Source: Hansfordia pulvinata | Lineage: Eukaryota > Ascomycota > Sordariomycetes > Xylariales | NCBI GenBank assembly: GCA_006538405.1 | Contig: BJKQ01000002.1 | Span: forward strand, 1,054,001-1,118,000 | DNA: 64,000 bases | Direction: 5' to 3' | Shown: piece by piece, positions 48,991 through 60,500 of the stretch | Layout of the letters: each line of letters begins with the position of its first letter | Numbering within the stretch: the stretch's first letter is position 1 | Program-made: the position numbers and the translations under genes | The notes under the pieces: generated by a model | Told to the model about the DNA's origin: nothing | Seen by the model: only the letters and a program-made list of their open reading frames with translations | Database searches by the model: none

Positions 48991-49430
48991 GCGTCCGGTA
49001 CTCGCATGCGATGTGGAAATCCATAGGCGACGATGATACTCGTACAAGCAAGCGATTATCTGGAACTGTTGTTGCGGCGCGAGCGCACAGAGCGCCGAAC
49101 AACGGGCGGCCCGCGGCTGCGCTATCAGCCGGCGCGACCCAATGCGATAGGCAAACCGCCAGCGCCGCCCCACCAAAATTTCTTGAAAGCCCGCCGCCCG
49201 CCTCGTCATACCTCCAAACCTACGGCCACCAACCAACCAACCCACCACCTGCCCACCTCACCTTACCGACTCCCCACCGCTGCCGGATCGCGATAAGAAG
49301 CTTCCGAACCTCTCTCGCGTCGCGGCCCCTCCTCGCCAACGAGATAGATCCCAACCACCGCGCCCCCCATCCCCTGCGCTCTCCAGACCCCCCCCGGCAG
49401 AGGAAACCGACACAGCCCACACCTCTCGCC

Positions 49431-50631
49431 ATGCCCAGCAAGACCAAGGCGCGCGCGGCGACGGCCGAGGACGTCCCCATGGAGGACGCGCCCCCTTCGG
49501 CGCAGCCCGGCGCCGAGGACCAGGACATGGCCGAGGGCGAGGGGCAGCAGGAAGAAGAAGAAGAGGAGGACGAGGACGAGGAGGAGCAAGAAGAGACCAG
49601 AGTCCGAATCGTACGTCACCGCCATTGAACTTCGGCCGGACGAGCGCGCGCGCGCCCCCTCCGCACCCCCACGACCCCTCCCCCCCTCTCTCTGCCTGCC
49701 GCGTTCCACACCCCCAAAGCCAAACGCGACGCCGCAAAGGGGAGCGACAGTACCGGCACCCTACCCTGGCGTCCCGCGCAGCAGCACGGGCGGGCATGGC
49801 AGGAAAAGAGCGGGCGGGGGCTTACACAGGATGCTTCTTTTTGTCGCCAGAGCCGCGCCGCTAACCTCTGCCGCCACGCTCCACAGCTCCCCGGGTCGAC
49901 CGAGACGGCGGCCTCGTTCGAGTTCAAGAAGGAAGGCCACACGATGGGCAACGCCCTGCGCTACATCATCATGAAGAAGTGAGCCTACCTGTCCGCTTGT
50001 TCTCTACGGAGCACTCCTGCCCAGCAACATCCCCCCTCCCTTCTCGACCCCAATTGCTAACCAAGGGGAAAACCCCCCCCAATCTTGCAGCCCTGGCGTT
50101 GAGTTCTGCGCCTACTCGATACCGCACCCGTCCGAAGACAAGATGAACCTCCGCATCCAGACTTACGGTACGTCGCGAAACCCCTCTACTCTCGCTCTTG
50201 GCCCCTTCTGGGACGGGGTCATCTCTGCGTGCCGGGCGGCCATCTCTGTTTGCGTGACGTGCAAGCGGCAAGCCTGCTCCGCGATATACAATCACATGTG
50301 CACACGCCCCAACGCCCTACAGGACCATCCCCTCTCCTACCAAACCCCGCGACATGCCAAGGGTGGTCTCCATGGGCACGAGAGGTCGCCGCCCCCTCAA
50401 CACTTGCAACCCCGCTGACTCGAGAATGACTGATACGCAGAGGGCACCACGGCCATGGCCGCCCTGGAGAAGGGACTGCGGGATGTCGAGGACCTGTGCG
50501 ACGTGGTGGCCGAGGAATTCTGGACCCAGCGCAACGAGTTCGACAAGACCGACGGCCCGCGCCGCGCCGCCGCCGCCGAGGCTCGGGAGCGTCTCGAGCA
50601 CGAGAAGGCCGTGGCGTCGGGGCGGGCGTGA
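49431..50631 (+). CDS. rpc19: RNA polymerase I and III subunit AC19 (RPAC2)
   Basis: 179 residues in four exons: 49431-49610, 49887-49978, 50091-50167, 50441-50631. The donors are GTACGT, GTGAGC and GTACGT and the acceptors CACAG, TGCAG and CGCAG; joints complete AAC and GAG codons. The N-terminal 60 residues are disordered and strongly acidic (long Glu/Asp run). From about residue 61 the RPB11/RpoL-like fold follows, with HTMGNALRYIIMKKNPGVEF and SIPHPSEDKMNLRIQTY, then a C-terminal helix. Family role: AC19 pairs with AC40 to form the assembly platform of Pol I and Pol III in the nucleus and nucleolus. The gene is tail-to-tail with the complex I gene, 442 bp apart. Confidence 0.96.
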
Positions 50632-51073
50632 AGCGGCGAGGGCGGGATATCTACGCTCACCATGAGCAGTGCTGTGGCCGCCGAGTTTTGGTTGGACTCC
50701 TCTGTAAGCTTGAGCCGGGTCTCGTTCCCTGACTAGACGCTAGGATGGAGCTGCTGTCTGGCTGAAGGAGACTCGAGGAGCCTGAGGAGCCTGAGGAGCA
50801 ATCAGTCTGTCAAGAGGGAAGGGACGGCATTCGACGGCGTTACTGGGATTTGGAGAAGGCAATGCGTGCTTGCAAACAAAAATAAGGACCGAGTAGATAG
50901 ACTGAGCACAATTTTGTTGAGGTTTCTTATTCTTCTGCCACCCTATGTACAAGACACCGTTCTGATGTGCATTGCCCGGCGCATACCCGCACACGCAACA
51001 TACATACACCCAAACACAAAGGGAATCGTTGGTGATTTTATCGTGGCTTATTTCTTCCTGTCTCCATTCGCGT
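50632..51073. other. Convergent 3' intergenic region
   Basis: Holds the 3' ends of the AC19 gene (plus) and the complex I gene (minus). A GAGGAGCCT short tandem lies near 50780-50800. No gene seen. Confidence 0.5.
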
Positions 51074-51790
51074 CTAGTTGCGGCCCTGCAAAGATGTCAG
51101 TCGGTGCCTCATACCCGGCGCGGAGCAGGCACTGAAGCGTAGGTGGGGACGCACCTCGAGGAAGCCCTTCATGAAGTTGTTGGGGAGTCTGTCGGCGCCA
51201 CGGAAGTTTTCCGTGTTGAAGTAGGACATGACGTGGTTGGACTGCTTCCAGAAGTTCATCATCTCCTGGGCGTGGGGGAAGTGAGGCGTTAGCACACTCT
51301 GGGCACACGACCGGTGCAGCCAGGCGCGGGACCTGGCCGGGGCAGCGGACTGACTTGGTACTCGGCGTTGTTCTGCATCAGCAGAACGTCGACAACGGGC
51401 AGCTTGTTGACGAAGCGCTGGCGCTCAAACTCCTGGCGCATGCGGGTGCGGATGGTGGCCACGGGGAAGGGGACCGAGTACATGGTCTGGATCTGAGGGG
51501 CCTGCGCGAAATCGGGGCGTCAGTAAAGAGCGTTGGGGTCGAGGTCGGGTTCCGGAGCATGTCGGAGGAGAACACGACGTACAGCGCGCATCCATTCTCT
51601 GTAGGCGGCAAGGACCCGTCGCTTCGCGTCGTTCCAGTTGGCGGCTGTGGGCGGGGGCAATGCTGGGTCAGCGAAGGCTCGAAGAGGCAGATGATTGCAT
51701 CGTCAACCGATGCGAGGGGAAGCAGGGGCGGGCGGGTAGGGACTGACATTGCCGCGTTTTGACGGCGAATTGGGTGGGAGTCACCGCCAT
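51074..51790 (-). CDS. nuo14.8: Complex I 14.8 kDa subunit (NDUFA6, LYR family)
   Basis: 124 residues in five exons: 51790-51748, 51644-51583, 51501-51355, 51265-51155, 51085-51074. All introns have GT-AG ends; donors are GTCAGT, GTACGT, GTCAGT and GTGCGT. The last exon encodes only GRN-stop. The protein starts [14 protein letters not shown] and contains an LYR-type motif (AAYREWMRA), then [20 protein letters not shown] and [12 protein letters not shown]. Family role: accessory subunit of the mitochondrial NADH:ubiquinone oxidoreductase matrix arm that binds an acyl-carrier protein. It shares a 734-bp divergent promoter region with BUD31, where a CCAAT box occurs (see separate entry). Five small exons in 124 codons would be easy to mis-annotate. 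Confidence 0.96.
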
Positions 51791-52524
51791 GGCGAATTGA
51801 GCGGTATGTGGTGAGGCGGGGGGAGGGAAGGGTGAGAGGGCGGCGGTGGTGGTTTTGGGTGGGAGGGTCGTTCGACGTCAAGCTTGCAGTCGTCGTCGCC
51901 GCCGTCCAGCAGTTGCAGTTCGCAGTTTCCAGCGGACAGGCAGGCTGCGATTGCAATCCACGCAGCCAATCAGATCCCTTGTAGAGCGATTGACCACCAA
52001 AGCCAGGCCCACTCGTGTCGTCGCTGATGCAGGCTCACTGAAGGAGGTACGTACCGTGGAAGTAGAGCCCGGGCCCGAGTGGCTGGTGGGCTTGGGCGTT
52101 GTATGTAGGCTCAAATGTGGCTAAGCCAGGTACGCCGTTAGACAGCCCTGGAGGACCCGACTTGACCTGAACCGCGAAACTGCACGGCTCCGTCCAGCAC
52201 CGAGACTGCACGCCTACTCCGTACCCCGTACTGGGAGTACGTCTGCCCCAGTATATTTTCGCCCGAGGGACGAAGCGGTATGCGGCCGTAACATGAGGCG
52301 TACCATCTACGCCCAGATTCACACCCTTCCTTCCGGCTCAGCCTTGCCCCACGTCCGCTTCTTCCACCCGCGTGTCAACCAATCTGCATTTGCGACCAGA
52401 CGCGACAAACCTCGGACCTTCATCCTGATTTCGTCCACACAGCACGGCACCATCGCCGTCTTCTTCTCGCCACAGACAACGCGCCAGACCCAGCAAAGTG
52501 CTGGAGACCCGAAACACAGCGACC
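51791..52524. promoter_or_regulatory. Divergent promoter of complex I gene and BUD31
   Basis: 734 bp between two opposed start codons. CCAAT boxes at 51966-51970 (CCAATCAG, about 176 nt from the complex I start) and 52379-52383 (CCAATCTG, about 142 nt from the BUD31 start). CCAATCA is the site of the HAP/CBC complex, which drives respiratory genes in fungi. A TACTCCGTACCCCGTACTGG stretch lies near 52214. The spacing is seen in the sequence; binding is inferred. Confidence 0.5.
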
Positions 52525-53052
52525 ATGCCCGCCATCCGCACGCACGCGTCGGCGGCGCGCGGCAGCAAGAAGCCCCCGGCCGGCTTCGACGATATCCGCG
52601 ACGACCTCGAGGTCTTCTCCATCAAGATGAAGGATGCCCAGAACTCCACCCCTGGCAGCGCCAGCGGGCCCGCTGCTGGCCCCAAGCACCAGGCTCAGTG
52701 GCCCATCTTCCAGATCGCCCACCAGCGCTCCCGCTATGTCTACGAGCTCTACTACGAGAAGGAGGCCATCTCCCGGCCCCTCTACGACTGGCTTCTCAAG
52801 AACGGCTACGCAGACGCCATGCTCATCGCCAAGTGGAAAAAGCAGGGTTACGAGAAGGTATGCTCAACCAGAACCGCCTTCCTACTTCTCAGTGCTGACC
52901 CCAAATAGCTCTGCTGCCTCCGTTGTATCCAGACGAAAGAAACCAACTTCCAGTCCACCTGCATCTGCCGCGTGCCTCGAACTCAGCTTAAAGAGGACCA
53001 GGACGTACAGTGCGTGAACTGCGGATGCCGAGGATGTTCCTCAAGTGACTGA
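52525..53052 (+). CDS. bud31: Pre-mRNA splicing factor BUD31 (G10, Cwc14)
   Basis: 158 residues in two exons: 52525-52857 and 52909-53052; the 51-nt intron has a GTATGC donor and an AATAG acceptor. Starts [20 protein letters not shown] and contains [18 protein letters not shown] and [20 protein letters not shown]. The C-terminal exon holds nine cysteines ([17 protein letters not shown]) that form the zinc cluster of the family. Length matches BUD31 proteins. Family role: core component of the activated spliceosome in the nucleus. A 15-nt TGA-ended tail follows the last Cys cluster (CSSSD). Identification is certain on sequence grounds. Confidence 0.97.
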
Positions 53053-53524
53053 GTTCGGGTATCCTGTTTTCTTCTCAGCATCGCCCGCAAGATCAGCTCT
53101 CCATCTTTTGAGCAGGCGTCTGAGGCATTCTTTTGGAGCATTTCCGACGTTGACCTGATCGGGCGCAAAACAACCGAGTATACAAAGCTTTCACGGCAAT
53201 CTTACGAGCCCGATAACGGTGACCGGCCACGCTCCAGCCACGACGGACTCGACGAAAGACACTACAAGGGTCAAGACCCTAGATTAGGGCGGCTTGCTTG
53301 CGTCTCTCACGAGAAGCGCACTCCGATTCACCTCCAGGTGGTCACCACAGCAGTCAATCGTCTGCCGCCGGTGCCAACAACTCAAAGGGAGAAACCCCCG
53401 AGCCTGGCTTCTTTGCGCCGTTGATTCGAAAAGCGACATTAGATCACGGAACTTGTTAATTATATAAGAGAGTGCGGGTACATGGTCTCATGAAATCGTT
53501 AACTACGCCACATAAGCCCGGGGC
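53053..53524. other. Convergent 3' intergenic region
   Basis: 3' ends of BUD31 (plus) and the ZNF511-like gene (minus) face each other. No gene or repeat seen. Confidence 0.5.
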
Positions 53525-54741
53525 TCACGACTTGGCAAAGCCCGTCTTGCCCTTTCCGCGCCCAAACTGGACATGGCGAGGAACAAATCGCAGCGAGGAC
53601 ATGGCGCTGGTCAGGTCCTTCATTTCTACGTCGGGCTTTCCCCGCAGTTTTTCTTTTTCCTCCTCGTCTGATTCATCCTCCTCATCTTCGTCTGATTCAT
53701 CCTCCTCCTCTGAATCGTCGTCAGATGGCGTGGCGTCCCGTGGATTCTGAGCTGGCGTTCGTGTTCCAACCCCTTGCGGGCCCTGCGGACTCCTTTGTTG
53801 CTGTTGCAGGCTCTGTCGTCTAGCGGCAGCCCTGGTTACGGGAGGCCGGCCTGGCGAGGAAGGAGTAGCAGCGGCAGCGGCAGCAGTTGACGCCGATACG
53901 CTTGAAGATGTGCGCCGTCGCGGACCGTTGTCATTGAGCAGTGACCGCCGGCCGTCTATGCCGTCTTTGGTCAAACCGAAGAAATAGTTTTTGGGGTACA
54001 GGTGCTTATCGATGAGATGCAGCCGCCGCTTCTGATGTGTGCGACACTTGCGATCGCACCCTTCGACGAAGCAAGAATACTTTGCGCAAAACCTTGGTTA
54101 GCCAGACACAGCGGAAAGGGGGTTCCAGCAATCGATCTGCAAACAGGAACAAAATCCCGCGGGGGAGCGGGGTGGACAAGGAACCAGGGAGGCGGCGTAT
54201 ACACAGTGCTCTCTGCTCAAGGAAATAAGAACCGAATGAAGAAACATCGGATGGTGGACACAACTGCTTCTGTGCTGGTGACAAGTAACGCGTATGATGA
54301 TACGGCCGCCTGCTCGAGGCTCGGCCCAAGGCAAGCCGTCTAACTTACAGTATGCTCGCCCTGCTCGCGCCGCACGGCGGCGATAGCGTCATGAATATCC
54401 TCGATGTGGACGCCGAGCAGGTGCTCCGAAGGGAAGTTGCGGCGGCACTCGACGCAGCGGTGGGTGTGCGCCTTGGCGTAGTGGGCCTCGTAATCGGCGT
54501 ACGACCGGAAGACCAGCGGGGGCTCGCGGTGGTGCGGCGGGAGAGAGCAGCGCATGGTGGCCCCGGGTGTCTTGGTGTCGTCGTTCTCGTCGTCGCTGTC
54601 GTCAATGGCCGACTCGTCCAGCCCGGCAATCTTGGCGGCCCGTCCAGGCAGCGCGAGGTGCGGCGGCAGGGCGGTTCCGGTCTCGGCGGTGGGGTCGTGA
54701 TGGTCTCCTTCGCCCTCTTCAGGCTCGCGTGAGCGCTTCAT
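53525..54741 (-). CDS. C2H2 zinc-finger protein, ZNF511-like
   Basis: 315 residues in two exons: 54741-54349 and 54079-53525; the 269-nt intron has a GTAAGT donor, a GCTAACC branch region and a CAAAG acceptor. Two C2H2 fingers: about 96-117 (CVECRRNF...HIEDIH, C-x2-C-x12-H-x4-H) and about 134-161 (CFVEGCDRKC...HLIDKH, C-x4-C-x12-H-x4-H), the second split from the first by the intron. An upstream degenerate third finger may start at MRCS (about 63). The spacing and the LYPKNYFFGLTKDGI segment after the last finger match the ZNF511 family, whose function is not known in fungi. The tail is acidic and Ser-rich with a DDDSEEEDESDEDEEDESDE run and ends basic (GRGKGKTGFAKS). A probable nuclear protein; I assign no molecular role. 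Confidence 0.86.
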
Positions 54742-57563
54742 CTTTTTGGGGGGTTTGTGGATGTGCGTGTGCGTGTATGTGTGTGTGATATGTATGTATG
54801 TGTTTGCGTGTCTTTTGGCTTTGTGTCGGATGCCTTGACCTTTCCACACCTTTCCACTTGATTCTTCTTTGCTTCTTCTGACACTTGTTTGGCTGGGGCT
54901 TCTTCTCCTTTTGTCTTTGGTCTGTCGCGCTTGCTAGAAGCCTCCCGCGTTTTTGTGGGAGATCGGAGGAGGAGGGAGGATGAAAAGAAAGAAGAGCCGT
55001 GGCGTGAAGGTATTTGATGCAGGTTGCTATGTGGGAGACGGGCAACTGTGGGAGAGGGAGAGGGGGGAGGGGTGCATTTACATGTGCAGATGAAGAGAGG
55101 GCGTCGTGGCTTTGCTGCGCTGTGCTGTGCTGTAGTATGTGCCTTGGTATGTGTTAGGTATGTATCGACGTCGTTGGTGGTGGAGGTGAATCGCGAAAGG
55201 CCCCGTGCTAGAGTCGGCGGTCCGTGAAAACAGGCAAGCCGGGGAAGTGCAGCAAGGAAGGAGTCGATAAAGGGCGGCGAGGTCAGAAAGCGGGGAGTAG
55301 AGTCGGTAGAACCAGATGGTAGCCAGGGCGTATGGTGATGGAGCAGGCAGATTTAAGGGGAAGCCAAGTTCTTGTTGCCGGAGAAGAGGTTGTGATGAAG
55401 TTTGGGGCAAGAATAAATGTAGCACCCACGCTGGCAAGCTTGAGCTGCAGACCCAGCTGGACCTCGCCACCTAACAGGTCGATTTCGGAGCAGATACCTG
55501 TCTGTACCTGGCCAAGGGCTGGAAGCGGTCAGCGAGAGAGGGCGGTGGTTCGTGGACCCCGCCGTCTAGGTATGCAGCCGCTTATGCAGGCGGCGGTTGA
55601 AAGTCAGGCCCGTCAGAGTTGCGATGTCGTCGGGTGAACAGCAGGGGCAAGCGGTATGTGTGCGCTCACACGACTCGGGTTGGGGTTGGCCGTTTGCACG
55701 AAACGCGTAGAGCAGACGTCTTCGGGCTGTTGCCAGAAGAGACGGCATCGAGATGTTGTTTTCGAAAGGGAACGAAGGTTTGGGTTCTATTCGTATCGCT
55801 GGAGGGGTTCTACCTCACCTTTCCACGAGCCATCAATTATTATTTGCCAGCCCTGGAGCAGATTGGCTGAGACTGCAGGTACACAGGTGCCGGTAAAGCC
55901 TGCGTACGAGTACATGTACCAGGCTAGCTGCCTGGGACAGGAAAGGTGGATGTATCGTACCAAGCGATCTGGAGGTACTCGTACATGGTTGGCCCCTCCC
56001 TCTAATTACGAGTACACAGCCCGTCCGGACAAGGCCGAACTTGACGGCTCCAGGTGTTCGTCCGTCCTGGTTTATGGTACACGGCAATGGACCACGTCGC
56101 TGACACATGGCGAATGACGACAATTTCAATTGTCAGATCTCCCAGGTAGAGATCATTAGATACGTGCAAGGGGCGAGGCACCCTGACTGTACATCTTGTC
56201 CGTGGGCATCCATGTCTTCGTCGATAGGTACCTCAGGTACCGTGCCTACACGGGGGAATCATTGATAACCTGGCCAGCAGCCTGAAAGCTCAGAGTCCAG
56301 GAGCGCTCGCAGCTCGTAGGTTAGGCAATAAATGCTTGAGCCTTCAATCATTGCGAGTATTTCGTTCCGTTTGGGCCCAAGATACCTTACCTACATCCTC
56401 ATCTTGACCTGACCTCACATAATGTTATGTAGTTAGGCACTGTAGGTAGGTCCGGATACCTAAATGCATGGATGCACGCGTAGGTACCTAGGTGGGCTTG
56501 GGTCTCCCACAGGCCGCGAGGAACTTGGAAGGCGGTGCAAACTTTCGTAACCGCGCTGGAGCGTTGTAGGCCGCCAACGCCACCGGGCATCGACGCGGAA
56601 CATACCACCTACCAGGCAGGTAGGTACCTATCTTCTAGCCTAAGGTATCTAAGGTAGGGAGGTACCTCCCTACCTCACTCGACCTGCGGTCATGATCCAC
56701 CTGCGACCCAACCTGGTCCAACTTGATCTTGCCGCACCCACCAGAGCCGCCACCATCCCGAATATCACCACTCGCGCCTCTTCCACCTCTCTCCCCACCA
56801 CTCTGCCTTGGACGCGGTAGCTTGTGGCAGGCCGTCGCCTGTTTCCCACTGTCGCCATTGTCCATCGCCGAGCCCCCTCGTGCCCGCCACCCCGTCCACG
56901 CCTCCGGCCGACCTCGACCCAGACCCCGACCCCGACCGACGCCCGCTTGGGTCGCCCTCCCTCCGGCTCTAGTCGACCTTCAATCCCCAAATCCCTCTTC
57001 TTGCCTGCCGCAATCCGGCAGCCCTTGCGCTCTCCTCGCCGACGACCTCAGCCCGACGTCTTGATCTCGGAGCCTCGCTCGATACACCGTGCCCCTTGCC
57101 GATGCTGTTCCTGTCTGCCCTTGCCAGCGCCCGCAGCACTGCCCGCCCCCTCCTGGCCCAAGCGCAATCGCGCCTCAACCGCCTCCCGTCCTTGCGACAC
57201 CCTGAAAACTATGGATATCCTGCGCTCCGGATCCCCGCCCCGAATCTGTCTGAGCCCGACATCGCTTGGCTTTGACTCCACGCCTGGTCCCGGAGCCTGG
57301 ACTGCCTTCATCTTCCGTCTGCTGGGCCATTCTAGGCCCCCTACCGACCTCAAATCTCGCATCTCGCATCTATCTCTTTCGACCGTGTGGCTTCTGGCCT
57401 TGCCACATTGCGCTTGTCTTGCACAGCATCACATCGCGTCGCCTCGGGCCGCAATCTGCTCGGCTCGACTCGATCAACGTCCAGCGGCTGGCATGCGGAT
57501 GCGCAAATACTTGAAACCGTAGTTTGGCCGCATCTTCCCAAGACCTCGTCCCCGTTTTCGACG
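54742..57563. other. Intergenic between divergent genes, AGGTACCT-rich
   Basis: Begins with the leader of the ZNF511-like gene, which has a GTGTGCGTGTATG tandem near 54760-54810. TACGAGTA words occur near 55903, 55977 and 56007. From 56230 to 56680 the DNA is dense in TACCTACC and AGGTACCT words, ending in the 24-bp perfect palindrome at 56652-56675. From about 56700 to 57560 it is pyrimidine- and proline-codon-rich, probably the promoter and leader of the EST1-like gene; a 232-codon frame there was not called. Confidence 0.5.
56652..56675. repeat. 24-bp perfect palindrome with AGGTACCT centre
   Basis: Every base from 56652 to 56675 pairs with its mirror; the centre is GAGGTACCTC and the arms are AGGTAGGG and its complement. 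It lies 0.9 kb upstream of the EST1-like start codon. Confidence 0.9.
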
Positions 57564-60500
57564 ATGGAATCGCCGCGCGATGCTGCTCGTGCCGGATGGG
57601 CGTACGTCTGCTCCCATAGTCTCCAAACACCAGATTCATCTCCTTCCCAGCCTCGCAGCCGAGGCTGTCTCTCATGAGGATAACAATTGTTGCTGACTTT
57701 CCGGCCTAGCGAATCCCAGCGCATACGCACTGCGCTCACGGCTGACATTGGAAGCCTGAAGAAGGAGCGCGGCAACGTCAACTATACCTCCCGCTTCGGG
57801 GCGTTCGAAGAGACATTGGCCGAGTAATATTGACCCTCCGCATGATATCAACCACCGCCTGCTGACGCTCTTCTCCAGATACCGCCTTGCCTGTATGCAG
57901 CTCATCTTTCACGATTTCGAGTATGCCGCCAGCAAGAACGTGGAGCGGCTGCTTTGGCAGGCCCATACTCTGCTCAACGGCGAATATCGTCGCGTTCTGA
58001 ACCGCACGGTGCCCCAGAATCAGGTTGTCCAGAAGAGGAAGCTCGAAAAGCTATACCGTGACTTCCTGAAGACTTCGCAGTTCTTCTACCGTGTCTACAT
58101 TCAACGCCTATCTGCCCGCTTTGCCATACCTGAACTGCGCCAGGCTGCTCGAGGCCTGGGCGCGGAGATTCCCGACGAAACTCCTGAGGGCAGTAACCCC
58201 CCGCCTCAGTCTCAGCTGAGAGCTTTGCTTTTCAAGACCTGTCAGACCACCCTGGTGCGCCTGGGAGACCTGGCCAGATATCGATGCCAGGCCTCTGACA
58301 AAGTTACCAAGGGCACTTTTGACACCTCCTTGACCTACTACAATCTGGCCAATTCTATAGATCCAGACGATGGGTCGGCTCATCACCAGATGGGCGTTCT
58401 CTATCAACTTCAAAACCAACACCTCGACATCGTCTATCACTTCCATCGATCTATATGCCTTGCCAAGCCTCATGAGCTGGGTCTCAAGAACTTGACCAAG
58501 GAGTTCCAAAATCTTGAAGACAACTCTCCTGCCAAACGAGGTTCAAGCAAAGATCCATCCGACGCCATGGTGACCTGGTTCGTTCGCTTGCATGCTTTCT
58601 TCTTCCAGGGAGAAGAGTTCTCGCAGCAGAAGGAGCTTGAAGAGGAAGTCTTGCATCGTCTGGAGGTCGCTTTGAAAGCTGAACGCAATGACGACCTCTT
58701 GTTGAAAATGCTCCTGACGAACATAGCCGCGTACGACGTCGCTCTGAGCCAGGTGCAAAGTAAGTACTGCTTCCGGGGTCCGCCGAATCGCAAGTTGCCT
58801 AACCAAGTCGCAGCCAAATGGACCGACAAGGCTTCCCGTTCATGCCAGTTTCTACTGCGTTTCAACGTTCGGACCATTCTTACCCTGCTGCGCGTGCTCC
58901 AGGCCGCCCTTCAAGACCAGTCCTCGGTCACCATTGACAAGGATAGCCCATCTGAAGACTGTGAGACCCACATAATTTTTGGACAATCACTTGTGACCCT
59001 TCTGCCACTGTTCCGTATCTCCATTGCCTGGATATTCGCATCTCAGTCAGACTTGGTCAAGTACGGCGACTATCTAGAGCCCTACTCCAGGGACTTCTAC
59101 CGTCTTCTCGCCGACAATTTGACCACGCTCAATATCTTCATAGCTCCTGCTGCCAGTGTCGTCGGTTCCAAATATCTACTGGCTGAAGACAACGAAGCCA
59201 TTGGCCTCAGACCACTGAGCGATTCAAAGATACCGCTCTTTTTTCGCGTCGAGGAGACTCAAGATGCCAAAACTTTCGAGAGGCGCAGAGCTCGGAAGCC
59301 TATCAAAGATGTGTTCGGACACCAGTTCAAGCCCAACACGGAGATGATATGGCGGATACGCGATGTCGTCTTCTGCGGCATCTGTCTCGCCAGCAGTGCC
59401 GATTTCCCCCTCGCTGTCACTACCCGAACGCACGAGGGGCGCAGGGTTGAGAGCTGGGTCTATGCTGGTGACGTCCCCGAGGGCCAGGCCTGCCTAGGTC
59501 AAGATGGGCTGGCTGCAATGCTCGAGGGGCTGAAAATTACAGGTGTTGGGGGCAGCGTGGGCCAGGAACATGTTCAGGTTAAGCCGCAGGCGCACGTCAG
59601 CAAGCCAAGCACCTCCAGCACCCAGCCAAAGGTTTCGCCCAGAGCGGAAGCAGTGGAAACGAATGCCGATTCCGAGGAGGAAGAGCCTCGGATCACTGTA
59701 CCGAAGAGAACACAAGGACCCCGTATGGACCACGAGCCTGACGAAGACAGTCACATGGTTAACATGGTCAACGACCTGGTTGATCCTGAGGATGAGCCTC
59801 GAGCCCAGAATGACCGTCCCAGCCAACCTGACACCAGCTATGGCATGCATTCAACTACCGCGAACGAGATTTTTGGCCAGCTTCCACCACACCAACCGCA
59901 TCCTTCCCCACCTACCAAACTGGCAACAGACCTTCCCTGGGGCAAACCATACTTCTATACGCCGGTGACACCAGACATTGGAAGTCCCGATTTGAGCCAG
60001 AAGAGTCCCGATCCTTTTGTCCCCAGAACGACAGCGGGCTCGGTTGACGCAGGCGCCTTTGCACGACGTGCCTCATCGCGACAAAGCCTGGCAAATGTGG
60101 CATCCCCGCTTCTGAGCCAGGCTCTGCAGAATGGTGGGATATCTACGGCGCGCGGCCCTTCGAGGAATGCCAGCCTGGGCGAACTTGGATACATCAATCC
60201 CTCAGCGTCGCCACGCAGCGCGGTGCTCAACAGTCTGGCTTCTTCGTTGTACGCGCAACATGGTCCTGGCATGAATGGCTCTCAGCCTGGCGGGCCTTCC
60301 AGTCGTCTTGCTGGGGGGCATTCGCGACAGTCGTCTTTCTCGTTATTTCCGGACTCTGCCGCCGTGGTTGACAGAAGCCCCGAGGCTCTGCGAATTTCTT
60401 GGAAGCCCCTGCAGGCCAGCAGCGACATGCCAGTGCGAGCTTTCCCAGCCCACTTGCAACATCGTCCATTGCTAGTGAGCAGGGCCAGCACCAGCCATCA

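Noticed and set aside
56824..57522. 232-codon frame upstream of the EST1-like gene
   Set aside because: Pyrimidine-rich leader DNA; proline/arginine-rich translation with no domain. Best read as promoter and 5' UTR.
60433..60479. 47-nt intron that would fix the EST1-like frame
   Set aside because: The donor GTGCGA and acceptor GTGAG are poor, and it would remove the better-looking coding frame from 60399 to 60480.
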